Source of the DNA: Neopestalotiopsis rosae
Lineage: Eukaryota > Ascomycota > Sordariomycetes > Amphisphaeriales > Sporocadaceae
Length of the DNA: 64,000 nucleotides
NCBI GenBank assembly: GCA_023078685.1
Contig: JALGAS010000003.1
Location: 2,728,001 to 2,792,000, forward strand
Direction: 5' to 3'
Shown: piece after piece, positions 33,185 through 43,854 of the stretch
Numbering within the stretch: the first letter of the stretch is position 1
How the letters are laid out: every line of letters begins with the position of its first letter
Notes under the pieces: generated by a model
Database searches by the model: none
The model's input: the letters and a program-made list of their open reading frames with translations, nothing else
What the model was told of the DNA's origin: nothing
Program-made: the position numbers and the translations under genes

Positions 33185-34755
33185 GATGCGCGAGGAATAG
33201 GAGAATTAGTGATTAGAGAGAGGAGACAGAAAAAGGTTCCAGAGCTATCTACATACTATATTATGACGAGCAGCTGGAGTGAACCTGCGAGACTTGAAGA
33301 ATCTGGTCCCGTAGGACTCCAAGCGAAGGCTCGCAGAGTAACCCTGTTTCGGTCTCAAAATGCGACTATACATCATGAAATCGCCCCCAAACCAGGGTCA
33401 GCTATCATTCAACCTGCCCTATAGCGGCTCCAATGCATGCGGTGCCTCAGCCTGATGAACCTTGCACTGTTAAGCGATGACCCAATGGCGCTGCGAAAAT
33501 AGGATTCCGTGTTAAGTTCGTTGTGGATGTGGTCCTTATCTGAACGATTGGCACGTTTTAAAATAGGTACGGGTATACAATCTCCAATAGTGACCATATC
33601 CACCACACCCCTTCTCCAATCATAGAGGATGTCTTGCAGCAAATGGACTCGTCCGACTAGGGTGTATACCCGGCTCTTCTGACGTAGGTGTGTCTTGAAA
33701 GCCGGGATACTGTAAGCCACACACGATCTTTCGCTGTGCTTCCATTCGCAAGTTCAACTGGGTGAGGGAAGAGAAGAGATCGAGAGAGTATCTCACGCAG
33801 GTGTTCTTATTCCTCCGATTTTGAATAGAAGGGCTAGCGGGATCTGCTAACCGGTAAGCTCTGGGAGACAAGCATAAATGCCGCCAAATGCCGCCATTAT
33901 GATTGCGAACGATAACACCGGTGGCCATGTGATTAGCTTTAATGCATTTGTCGTATTACACGAGAGACACGATATCGAGACTGCATTTACAGTCTTTCAC
34001 CAACTTGATTTCCCCGCGACGGTTAGGGCGTGACATCCACTATCCCCGGACTGGTAGCTCGGCGTGTCGCCTAAGATGTTCCGCCGAATAGCGCTGTAGT
34101 GGAACCTACTGTTCCCCCTCGAAGGATTCTGCACAGCTCCCAGCAACAGCCCGTGCGATGACAGATAGGATCATTTGACGCGATGAATGGATGCATCGAG
34201 TTCGAATCAACATTGATCCGGATTCGTTCATGTTCATTCCATCATTCTGTGGTGATTCACTTGCAACAAGCACGGCACCACCCGGACCTTCGGGGATAAG
34301 ACGCTCGGAGGGAGCTTGCTACAAACGTCATTGGGCGCTGTGCCAAGCCCCCTAACAGGGCAACAAAGACCACTGTAAAAGAGGCGCAGCATCGACGATG
34401 TTCATACATTTTCAGTCATTTTGGACATGTTGGTACGGGTAAGCGCCCAACACCAGTGAATCCTTCCAGCGGCAAAACAGCGACGGCGCGGCGCAGCGCA
34501 ATCGTAGCGCTTTGTTGGGAGGCCGTAGGCATTTGCCAAGATGTAAAAACCGCAATTGCTTGTCTCGTGCAATGGTCATGTTGGCTTTAATAAAGGGACA
34601 AGTCCCGTCGTCGCATGAGTTCATAACCTGAGGTTTTGCAATCTCTCCTAACCTGGAAAAGTGTGCACCCATTGATACATCCTTTCGCAACAACAGTGCA
34701 TCTAAACATAATAGCATTTTGCGAGCTCAGTCAAAGCACATTATCTCAAAACATC
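33185..34755. other. Intergenic (1.6 kb), no convincing gene
   Basis: Upstream regions of the DUF3176 gene (minus) and coiled-coil gene (plus). Around 33928-33409 on the minus strand two frames look protein-like but shift relative to each other. They may be a decayed gene and are not called. Confidence 0.45.
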
Positions 34756-35847
34756 ATGACATCAGTCATTGACCAGATCAGAGCGGCCGCTCCACGCAAT
34801 CACGAGCTCCTGGCCATTCTCTCCGAGACGGACCATGCTCCTCCCGATCTTCATAATCAGAGGACGTACCTCGCGGATCTAAACCAGCAGCTCATGAATC
34901 AGGGCAACAACATTCGCAACCTCGAGCAAAAACGCCAAAAGGAGTTGTCCGAGCACGCCAACTACCGCGACTCGGTTATGCGCCGCTTCGCCTACAAGGT
35001 GGGCGGCAAAAAGGAGAAATTCGCCGCCCGCGCCGCCCAGGAGGAGCGCGAGTACTTTGACGCCCTGCAGGAGGAGCACAGGGCCAAGGAGCAGCACAAG
35101 GCAGTCCAGCAGCTGCGCGACGACGCCCTGCGCGTCCGCGACGGGCTCGCCGCCGAGGTCGAGCGCCGCGAGCAGGCCCAGCGGGACCTCGACGGCCTGT
35201 ACGAGTCCATCTTCAGCGGGCCCACGCCCGAGTTCCCCGACGAGGACCAAAAGGAGCACCGCGGGACCGTGGCGTGGCAGGCGTACGAGGAGAGCCGGAA
35301 CCGGGCGCGGACCCAGGGCCAGGCCGTCGACGGCCTGCGCGAGGCGGCCCGGCGCTTCGACGGCGCCGTCGCCAGCGTCGAGGAGGCCCTCGACCACTCG
35401 CGCATGGATATGTTTGGCGGCGGCACTTTCACCGACATGATGGAGCGCAACGCCCTGTCCCAGGCCGAGATGGCGGTCCAGGACGCCTTTTGGCATTTCC
35501 GCAACGCCCAGCGGTCGGACCCACTGATCCAGGACCTGCCCCCGCTCAAGATTGCCCAGGGCGACCTCATGAGCGACGTCTTCTTTGACAACATCTTTAC
35601 CGACATGGCCTTTCACGACAAGATCAAGGACTCCCGGGCCGAGCTGCAGCGGTGCATCGAGGTGCTGCGGGCGCAGCTCCAGGGCGCCGCGGCCAAGCAC
35701 CAGGAGCTGGCCCGGGACCAGGATGTCAAGAACGAGGCCCTGAAGACGGCGCGAGCAGAGTTACAACTGGCTAGAAAGGAGATTTTCGAGCGTACGGTTC
35801 GTGGTCACGATGATGCACCGCCAAGTTACAAGGAAGTCACGGCATAA
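34756..35847 (+). CDS. Coiled-coil protein with C-terminal PPxY motif, unknown function
   Basis: Intronless, 363 residues, starting MTSVIDQIRAAAPRNHELL at 34756. An in-frame extension upstream has no ATG-linked coding character. Two long charged helical regions with heptad-like Leu/Ala/Glu/Lys/Arg spacing (about residues 40-150 and 285-345) suggest coiled coils. Between them is a moderately hydrophobic block, ERNALSQAEMAVQDAFWHF. The protein ends APPSYKEVTA; PPSY matches the PPxY ligand of WW domains, as found in Rsp5/Nedd4-type ubiquitin-ligase adaptors. Similar coiled-coil proteins occur widely in fungi as hypothetical proteins. GC content is clearly higher than in the flanking DNA. Role in trafficking is only a guess. 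Confidence 0.8.
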   Translation: MTSVIDQIRAAAPRNHELLAILSETDHAPPDLHNQRTYLADLNQQLMNQGNNIRNLEQKRQKELSEHANYRDSVMRRFAYKVGGKKEKFAARAAQEEREYFDALQEEHRAKEQHKAVQQLRDDALRVRDGLAAEVERREQAQRDLDGLYESIFSGPTPEFPDEDQKEHRGTVAWQAYEESRNRARTQGQAVDGLREAARRFDGAVASVEEALDHSRMDMFGGGTFTDMMERNALSQAEMAVQDAFWHFRNAQRSDPLIQDLPPLKIAQGDLMSDVFFDNIFTDMAFHDKIKDSRAELQRCIEVLRAQLQGAAAKHQELARDQDVKNEALKTARAELQLARKEIFERTVRGHDDAPPSYKEVTA

Positions 35848-36751
35848 ATGTGCTTTGCTAGTGGATGATGTTTCAAGTCCGTTCGTGAAAAGAAGCACTT
35901 GTATGATCTAAATGGAAACGAACATTGGGAACTGGCTTGGAAATGAGATAGCGGAGTTGTTTTCATTGATACCCTCTTTGTACAATTGACACCTGTCACT
36001 AATTTACGAAATGAAAAGCACCTAGCTAGGCGGGAGGCCGAGCTGCGCCGCAATCAAGTCTACCAAGTGCTCTCCCATGTTCTCAGCCGGCCGTGCCCTT
36101 CATGAGGGTTAAAATTGCAGTGAACGATGGTATCTCCTTCGGGAAGTCTGCAGATTCGGCGCCAATGGGGAACGTCAATGACACTTTGGAACCCCAATGC
36201 CGGTGCATGTCAGCGATGACCATGCTGCAAGAGCATCAAGTTGATTCGTCTGACAGCCATGCCCTTCGTGAGAATTAAAATTGCAGTGAAAAAACGTTTT
36301 TGCACTTCGGCCTTGGCGCTGCACGGCATTCCATACGCCTCCGCACAGATACATAAGTAATGACCATGCAGCAAGAGTACGAATCAAGTCTGCAGCATAT
36401 GACAGGGGACGATTCCGTCAATAGAAGACTATCATACGCTTACTAGGCAACCATGCCCTTCGTGAAGGTTAAAATTGCAGTGAAAAACGGTCCACAGTGA
36501 AAGCGCAAGTGCAAAAGGAGGACCATGCTTTTCAGCTCGGCTCCATACCAGTATTCCGTACGGCCCTGCGCGAAAAGGCAATGACCAAGCAGCAGATATG
36601 TATTTGATTCGCCTAAACCTTGGAGGCAGTTGCACGCTAAGTGGCTCTTCTATTTGCTCGGGGGTCAGTCAGCCTTGTGAATCAAGTCCGGAAAGTAGGA
36701 TAGGGGACAGCTCCGTCATCACAAGGCTGCTGTCTATTGTGATCATGTATA
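35848..36751. other. Intergenic region with triplicated repeat
   Basis: Lies between the 3' ends of the coiled-coil gene and the first Zn2Cys6 gene. The tandem repeat is listed separately. No gene seen. Confidence 0.5.
36094..36600. repeat. Three diverged tandem repeat units with two conserved cores
   Basis: Core 1 (TGCCCTTCRTGA, a short variable part, then TTAAAATTGCAGTGAA) begins at 36094, 36260 and 36454. Core 2 (ATGACCAWGCWGC) lies at 36215, 36359 and 36580. Unit spacing is 166 and 194 bp; sequence between the cores is poorly conserved. On the minus strand core 1 reads HCNFN-x-HEGHG in all three units and core 2 reads AAWS in the first two. Confidence 0.85.
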
Positions 36752-39336
36752 TCATCTAGTCTCTTGATGGTGATCCACATGGGTCCAATTCGTCGGTGCC
36801 GTAAAGATGTCCCCTTGACCAGCAATCGGGAGCACCAATATGTTGTCTGCCGGGTCGGACACTACCGGGGGTACAGCGAGACCGTCGAACAGGTTGCTAT
36901 AAGAAAAGGGCAGTTCGAATGCTCCAAAATAGCCTGAAATTATTGTTAGAGAAGTGTACATCTATCATGGGATTATGTAAGATAAAAGTATGAAGGGTTG
37001 ACGTACTGGGTAAACATTGGTAGTCCCAAATATCCGTCGGTGCATCCAGTGGCATGGGTAGCTCTGGCTGCGTTGAGCTGTCCTCGGGGTTCGCGCTGGT
37101 CTCGTCCGTCTCATCCAGGGAGACTCTCAATGCCTCGGAAGCTTTGGCGGCTTCCGTTGAGGATCTGCTCGTTCGGATCCACTGTGATGGTACAATGTCA
37201 GCCAAAATCTCTCCAATGCAAGCCTGTTGCCAGATGACTTACAATGCCCTGTGACTTTCGACAGAGTTTCTTGAACTTGTCCAGATCCTCCTTGTCCATG
37301 ATTGATTTGTTGTGTTCTAAGTAGAAACAGGCAGCAATGCTTGCCAATAAAAAGTTTTGATGAACGGCAGTCAGGTATCTCCACCTAGCTGAATAGAGCT
37401 GGCCAGAGGGTTGCGTCTCCTCGTCGCAGATGTGGTGGAACTCGAGGAGCCTGCAGACTGAATCGAACAATGTCTTGCGCGAGAACGCGTACCGCTCTTG
37501 ATCCCTTTGAGGGGTGGTATACTTCAAGTGCAATACGATGCGGGCCTTGAGATAGACAATCTCGAGATACATTCTCCGGCAGATGACCTGGGGCGAGTCT
37601 GTAATGGACTGCTCCAGCGGTCGCCACTTATAGCAGCTTGGCATGCTTGCGACTGATTCACTGATCATCGAGTCAAATTTCATGACATCGGCATAGTCGC
37701 CTGGCTGTTTGCTGACTAGATCTGTTACCATTCCAAAGATTGAGAGGGATTTGCCCTTGGCCACGCAATAGAGCATTGGGGTGGGCTCCGTGTCAGGTCG
37801 CGGAGGTGGTAGTACCGTTGTGTTGGCATCAAAGTCCGTATCCAAAAGATTCCGGGGTTCGCGCACATCGTCAAACTCTCGAATCAATCGTTCGGCACCA
37901 ACAGACTCAGAAAGCGAGCTGTCAATGACAAGCAGAGACCGCCATAGACGACGACGCATTTCCGATTCATATGGAGTCAAGTTTCCAATCAGGTCCGGGT
38001 CTCGATGATACCGCATCCGGCGTGCGATATTAACCACCAGACTCATGAGCAGCCACACCCCGTCATCGGCGTCTTTCTTGTCAAAGAGCTCAATAACGAT
38101 GTAGTGGATGAGCGCTGCAATGGAATAGGGCCCACCTGAGGTATACTTGCCAAACATGAGGCACTGACAGAGCTTATCTCGATACAGGTTGAGTGACATG
38201 TCTAGATCTTCGTCGGGAATGACTGCACTCTCCGGGTTGGCCTTTTGAAATTGAATTGCTGTACAGAGCATCCCGTCTTGGTGTCATGTCAGCAATTTGC
38301 GATTGGTTCTAGGGGTTGATAGACGGGTCATGAAATGATGCCCCGTTCATATATATCTTATCTTGAATTGGAGAGTAAGGGTAGTCTACAGGAGATCCAA
38401 AGAGAAACTCCGGTTTGAAACTTACATAGTAACGCCAGCCATAATGGTGAGGTTTGCTTTGGTGATTTCCAGAAACTGTCGTACTGGGAATAATCGTGAG
38501 TCATTCAATCAGTCAATGTTCATCCAAAGCCTCTTACCTCTTTCAGAAATTCTGGTCCATGGATAATGGCTAGTCAAATGTTAGTCAGTGGATATTAAGT
38601 ATCGGTGCGCAGTGCATATACCGGAAGATAAGTCTAGTCCATTGAAGTAATATGATACCATCCGATTGGTGAGATTGCGTGGAGGGAGTGCATGAAGCAG
38701 CTCATCGATGGACGAAGCAGGTCTGCAGCCATACAGGAGCCGGGGGCCAGCCCTAGTTTCGCACTCTACAAGAGTGGGAGCTTTGTGAGCACAATCTAGC
38801 GGCGAGTCGATTTTGCGCAAATCACGGAGGATGGATGACCAATTTGAGCAGTCTGGATACTGTGAGTCGGCCGACGTTGTTGTTGTTGTGGACGGGCTGG
38901 CGGCGCTGTTGTTGCTCGCTCCCGAAACAGCTGGCGTCGGGAGGCGAGAGATTTCGGAGGTATCTCTTTGCGACGATGATGCGCGATCACTCACAATGGA
39001 GCCGACCTGCTCTTCTAAATGGCGAAGTCTTGCTTGAACATCGACGGACCCAGGCGCAGTGCTCCGGCGCTTCTGAACCCCGGTCGCCGGGGGAGCGGTC
39101 ACAAAGACGCATTGTGCTTCCAAACCACGCCGAGAACAATTGTTACAAGGCTGAACACGGTTGCATTTTAATCTGATACATTTAGTGCCAAGTCATCGAA
39201 ATATTGGGGGGTTTGGTCTTTTAGTGCAATCATACTTTCCTCGGCGACAAAAGTTACAGCTCAGCTGAGGCTTGTCCCGCCGCCGGTTTGGGGGTGGTCG
39301 AGGGCGGGTACGGCCACTATCATCGTGATCGGACAT
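36752..39336 (-). CDS. Zn(II)2Cys6 transcription factor with fungal-specific domain (regulator 1)
   Basis: Seven exons: 39336-39236, 39172-38622, 38569-38538, 38483-38426, 38276-37243, 37181-37007 and 36933-36752. All junctions close in frame and give 710 residues. The zinc cluster is CNFCRRGKLKCNRVQPCNNC...C, with cysteines at 27, 30, 37, 43, 46 and 55; the first intron falls inside it, which is common in fungi. A linker and dimerisation region follows (RLRHLEEQVGSI). The middle-homology domain spans about 190-600 and includes YYFNGLDLSSAIIHGPEFLKEYDSFW and MRRRLWRSLLVIDS. It is expected to bind CGG half-sites in the nucleus. It diverges from a DHA1 transporter across a 754-bp promoter with repeated TGTCCGAT motifs. 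Confidence 0.9.
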
Positions 39337-40090
39337 CGGGTGGTCAGTGACTACTACTATAGCTCACGACCCTTTGCTACCTTTGGACTCAAGAGAATAC
39401 TCCGCAAATGAAGATTGTAGCATTTCACCGTCCAGATGAGACATCGGACCATCCGTTCATGGCGATTTTGTTCATATAAATGAAAGGGAACTTCCCCCGG
39501 GGCACGTCAGCGCTAAACGTGGTGTGGTCTATGTCCGATCCTCCGACCGTCCGATTTCGGACAGCTCTCATCAAGCAGCCTAGAAGTGGCAGAAATCAAC
39601 GTCTTCCACATGTGGTGTCCGATTTAGACCAAGATTGCTCCGGTCTGTTCGTATGATACGACGCCGGATATGTACATAGCCACCGAACCATACAAAAAAG
39701 GCGTGCGTCAATCTGTCCATCGTATGTCTACAGGCAGCCATCATGAGCCTTTGGTCGCAGTATGAGAAATGTATGGTCGTCCTGCGAAGTAAAGGTTGGT
39801 TGATTTGTAACCGTTCGTCCGAGACTGATTCTCAATTGCTTTACGTAGACGGTAGCACACGACGAACCGATGAAAACATAACGGCTGAATTTGAGATGCA
39901 CTGTCTCATCAAATTGAAAATACATTAAAACTGCACTCTTTCCGTTCGTGAATTCTCAAGAAACTTCTCATTTCCTGGCTAGGATCTACTTTGGCTGAAC
40001 GTTCCGCGGACCAGCCTACTTTGAATTTCGATCAACGTACTCAATCTTCTTTGATTTATTAGCATTTCACCAAATTCGGTGTTTCTTGCC
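39337..40090. promoter_or_regulatory. Divergent promoter with repeated TGTCCGAT/CCG motifs
   Basis: The spacer between regulator 1 and the DHA1 transporter holds TGTCCGAT at 39532-39539 and 39616-39623. A GTCCGAT lies at 39549-39555, and the reverse form ATCGGACC at 39443-39450. At 39550-39561 there is a perfect inverted repeat, TCCGA-TT-TCGGA, and at 39445-39455 a CGG-N5-CCG arrangement. CGG half-sites in inverted or everted pairs are the usual targets of Zn2Cys6 proteins. That regulator 1 binds them is inference. Confidence 0.55.
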
Positions 40091-41899
40091 ATGAGTACAC
40101 CGGGCGAGGCTGATTCTGGCCCAGAGAATGGGACCAAAATACCAGAGAAAACACATGACAGCAACATAGTAGACTGGGATGGACCTGGTGATCCTCAAAA
40201 CCCTCGGAACTGGCCATCAATGAAACGGAATTCGCATGTTGTGTTCATCAGCTTGTTCACTTTGTACGGGTAAGCTCAAGTGTCTATCATCCCGTCGTCT
40301 GAGTCAAAAAGCAAGACTGGACGAACTTGGTGATCCTGGCTAACGTCAACCTCTTGCAGAAATCTTGCCTCGACGATGTTTGCACCCGGTGCTGGAGAGC
40401 TTGTGCGAGATTTTGGCATTACAAGTTCCGTCTTGGCAGCATTCACCGTCAGCATATACTTGGTTGGATTTGGGATAGGACCGCTCATCATTAGTCCTCT
40501 TTCGGAAGTCTATGTGAGTGTCTCTTTATTTATATTCTCGAAATTTACTTTGAGAGGTGTATGTGACTAATGCAAACTAGGGACGATTACCCATAGTCCA
40601 TATTTGCAATGTTGTTTTCATTGCCTTCACGATTGGCTGCGCTGCAAGTACCAATACGGCCATGTTCTTCGTCTTTCGCTTCATTGCTGGGGCGGCCTGC
40701 TCAGCACCCATGACTATTGGTGGTGCCGTCATTGCAGATGTGACCACGCCAGAGAAGAGAGGCAAGGCCATGTCCATATGGGCTATGGGTCCGCTGCTAG
40801 GTCCGGTAGGCTATTGTTTTGCGATACAGCTAAAAAAAAATGAATATGCTGACGAAAAGGAATCCAGGTCGTCGGCCCCATCATAGGTGGCTTCGTGGCA
40901 CAACGCCTTTCGTGGCGATGGTCATTCTGGATCATTGCCATTTTGGTACCATACCCTACAATCTCTTGCAAGATCTTCACTGACGCTAGTTCCAGGCAGC
41001 TGTTGTATTTGCTTTGTCTCTGATATTCATGCGCGAAACCAACGCCGCGATTCTACTTCGACGGAAAGCCGACAGAATCAACCGAGAAAGGGGGGAGAAG
41101 TATCTAGTTGTGGAGGGCGATACGCAACAAAAACCCCGGCAAATCGTTCTACGAGCTATTTTACGACCTACTCGCCTTCTTCTCTTCTCTCCCATAGTCA
41201 CTCTGATGTCGCTCTTTTCCGCGTTCGTCTTTAGTCTCATCTTCCTCTTATTTACCATTTTCCCTGCGGTATTTGAGACCCAGTATGGCTTCAGCGTAGA
41301 GCTCTCTGGATTGGCATATCTTGGCCTGGGTATTGGTAAGTTGGATACACTTGCACAATCTGTCTACTGTGTTTGTCTATACTAGCTAGCTAACCCTCTA
41401 CTCCTTTCCTTCCAAAGGCTTCACGATTGGCATTCTCGGTTTTGGTGCCACCAATGACAAAATCTACAACAAACTCAAGGGCGATGGCCAGGGCACCCCC
41501 GAGATGCGCCTGCCCACCATGATGTGGATATCGCCCATGGTTGCGGCCGGCTTCTTCTGGTACGGCTGGACCGCGGCGTACCGCGTCCATTGGATCGCGC
41601 CCATTGTCGGCACGTCGCTCGTCGCCGTCGGCGCCCTCTTCGTCATTATGCCGTCGCAGCTCTACCTCGTCGACGCCTTTGGACCTCAGGCCGCGGCCTC
41701 GGCGCTGGCGGCCAACCTGGTCGTCCGCACGCTGTCGGGGGCCTTTTTGACGCTGGCCGGACCACCACTCTACTCCTCCCTGGGGCTCGGCTGGGGAAAC
41801 AGCCTGCTTGGCTTTTTGTGTCTGTTGTTTATGCCTATACCGTGGTTCTTCTATAGATATGGTAAGACCCTGAGAGAGAGATTTGTGTTTCAGCCCTGA
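40091..41899 (+). CDS. Major facilitator transporter, DHA1 type (multidrug/polyamine-like)
   Basis: Six exons: 40091-40269, 40360-40513, 40581-40805, 40868-40945, 40996-41335 and 41418-41899, giving 485 residues. The N terminus carries [15 protein letters not shown], typical of fungal DHA1 proteins. The first helix begins near [37 protein letters not shown] marks the loop after helix 4, followed by [15 protein letters not shown] (motif C region) and WRWSFW. Twelve helices are expected, with a long cytosolic loop around [16 protein letters not shown]. It would export small molecules at the plasma membrane. Divergent orientation to a Zn2Cys6 gene suggests control by that regulator. Confidence 0.92.
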
Positions 41900-42730
41900 G
41901 TGTGCCATGAAGTGGGATTTCCTCCACTCTGGTTGCCGCACCGACAGAATTGTCAAATAGTAACTTTGGGACATAATGCTGCTGTTGGTAATAATCTGGG
42001 AACTCACGCAGGCTTCTAGAACACATGACTGCGGAGTGCTATCTTTAGCCATGCAGTATACAGACTTAGATATTAGATTCATCGAATTACCCCTCTCTGA
42101 AACGTGGCCCTCTCCCACCGCATGTCCAATCGTTTTCCCCCCTCTCGAAAGAGATTCGTATCAGACACGCACGTAGCACTTGGGGTCAATTCCGCTACAT
42201 CTGATTGCACGTGTGACAGTCCCGTAACCCATCGAGACCGTCTCCGCGGCATGGTTCTCGCTGGTCACGGCCGGAAATGCCGGCAAGTTTTCTTCAGCGC
42301 CGGCTCATACACCAAAGTGCGCCATGTGCTTTGAGTCTTGGACACATGGTATGAACTTGAATTCAATGGGGGGAAGTTCTTGGACTAGTCGTGATGCCGC
42401 GCGGCTGCCAAGGGTTCATCGGATTTTTAAGCTCGTGCTATATGCATACTAGCCGGACTCGTTGGCAAATGAACCACGAACCATTCAAGCTTTATTCGAC
42501 ATAAGCTTCATCTAACACGTTAGCTACAAGATCTCATGACTATGACATCGTTATATTGTCATCACGTCCGCGCAAACAAATCCAATTCCCGTAGCGGCCT
42601 TGGGAAGAATTTATTTGTGACCAATTCTCAAACTCATGGTAATCTCGACTATTATAAATTCATCGCACAAACCTCATTGTCTCATGTTCGATCAATAACC
42701 ATAATTCAATAATCTATCAAAAATCTCAAC
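41900..42730. other. Intergenic, promoter of the GPI-type protein gene
   Basis: No domain-bearing frame. The last 100 bp before 42731 are AT- and CA-rich (TCAATAACCATAATTCAATAATC), like a fungal 5' leader. Confidence 0.5.
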
Positions 42731-43611
42731 ATGCATTATCAAACAGCCTCAATCATCCTCACGAGCCTGCTCTCCACCAGAGCCCTGGGCTCCGGCGCGG
42801 GAGACGCCCAGCCGGGCGCCAAGGTGGCCCGCCAGCAGGACGCCTCGGCCTGCACGGAGGGCATCACCTCGGTCCTGGGCGCCTTCCCCAGAGGCACCGG
42901 CGACATTGTCAACTACATGAACTCGGTGCTCGCGACCGGCACGGGAAGCGGCGCCGTGGACCCCACGTACGCGTGCCAGGTGGTCGGGGCGCTCCCCTCG
43001 TCCGTGCAGTCCGAGTTCTCGGTCTACGAGAGCTCCCTCACCTCGTGGCTCTACGACCAAGGGTCGCGCATCGACTCGCTCGTCGCCTCGTGCACCAACG
43101 ACACCCAGGTCTCGAGCCTGGCGTCCGTCACGTCGGCGATCAACGCCTATGCCAGCGGCTGTAACAACGCCTCTTCTGCCGCCGGCGGCGGCAGCAGCAG
43201 CAACGTCGAGACCACTACCGAGACCACCACTGCATCCTCCGGGGGAGCCTCGGGAGCCTCCTCGACTCAGGGAGGCGGTGGTGGTGGTGTCGGAGTCGGA
43301 GGATCTGGAGGCCAGTCGACCGGTAACGGCGGCGCGTCCGGTTCTACCGCCGGCGCTGGAACTCAGACCGGGTCTGCTGCCGGTTCCAGTCCCAGTGTCA
43401 CGGGAGTCACTACTGCTGGCAGTCCGTCATCCAAGGATACGGGCTTCTTTATTGGCGCCGCTGCGATTGCAGGTGTCATGGGCGTGGTAAGCATACTTGA
43501 TATTTTCCCAATCCTCCCTTATATTCCCGTTGATGGAAGCTACATCTGACTTGGTGGTTTCGTTATAACTGAATACGCTAACACATGTCAATGCAGGCCG
43601 TTCTCTTGTAA
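42731..43611 (+). CDS. Secreted Ser/Thr/Gly-rich protein, probably GPI-anchored
   Basis: Exon 1 is 42731-43486 and exon 2 is 43597-43611, only five codons including the stop. The intron is 110 nt with a GTAAGC donor and a GCTAAC branch. The product is 256 residues. A signal peptide (MHYQTASIILTSLLSTRALG) leads to an Ala/Ser-rich domain of about 120 residues with four cysteines (SACTEG, YACQVV, ASCTND, SGCNN), then about 90 residues of Ser, Thr and Gly. The end, GFFIGAAAIAGVMGVAVLL, is a hydrophobic tail without a following charged segment, as in GPI attachment signals. Reading through the intron would destroy this tail, which supports the splice. A cell-wall or surface role is likely; the domain is not recognised. 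Confidence 0.82.
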
Positions 43612-43854
43612 GCCACGTGACTGTTTCACCTTTCATAATGGAGAACACACCTTGGGCTAGCTCATGGGTTTCCTTCGCAAGGAACATATTTGGATCCTGT
43701 GGACCAAACATACATTGCTCAGACGAGCTACATAGTAATAACGTATCTGGATAATGGATTAATATACATTATATGTGTGGAGACTATCTATCCTACGTTG
43801 CGAGTAGAGAGTGGCGGCTCTTATATACCAACGAGTCACATTACGTTTAGTTGA

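Noticed and set aside
33409..33928. Two minus-strand frames that look protein-like but are out of frame with each other
   Set aside because: No consistent intron joins them and no family was recognised. A decayed gene is possible but unsupported.
34190..34215. GTTCGAATCAA resembling a tRNA B box
   Set aside because: No A box at a suitable distance and no cloverleaf around it.
34879..35700. Long minus-strand frame opposite the coiled-coil gene
   Set aside because: Antisense shadow created by GC-rich third positions; Leu/Val/Gly-rich without motif.
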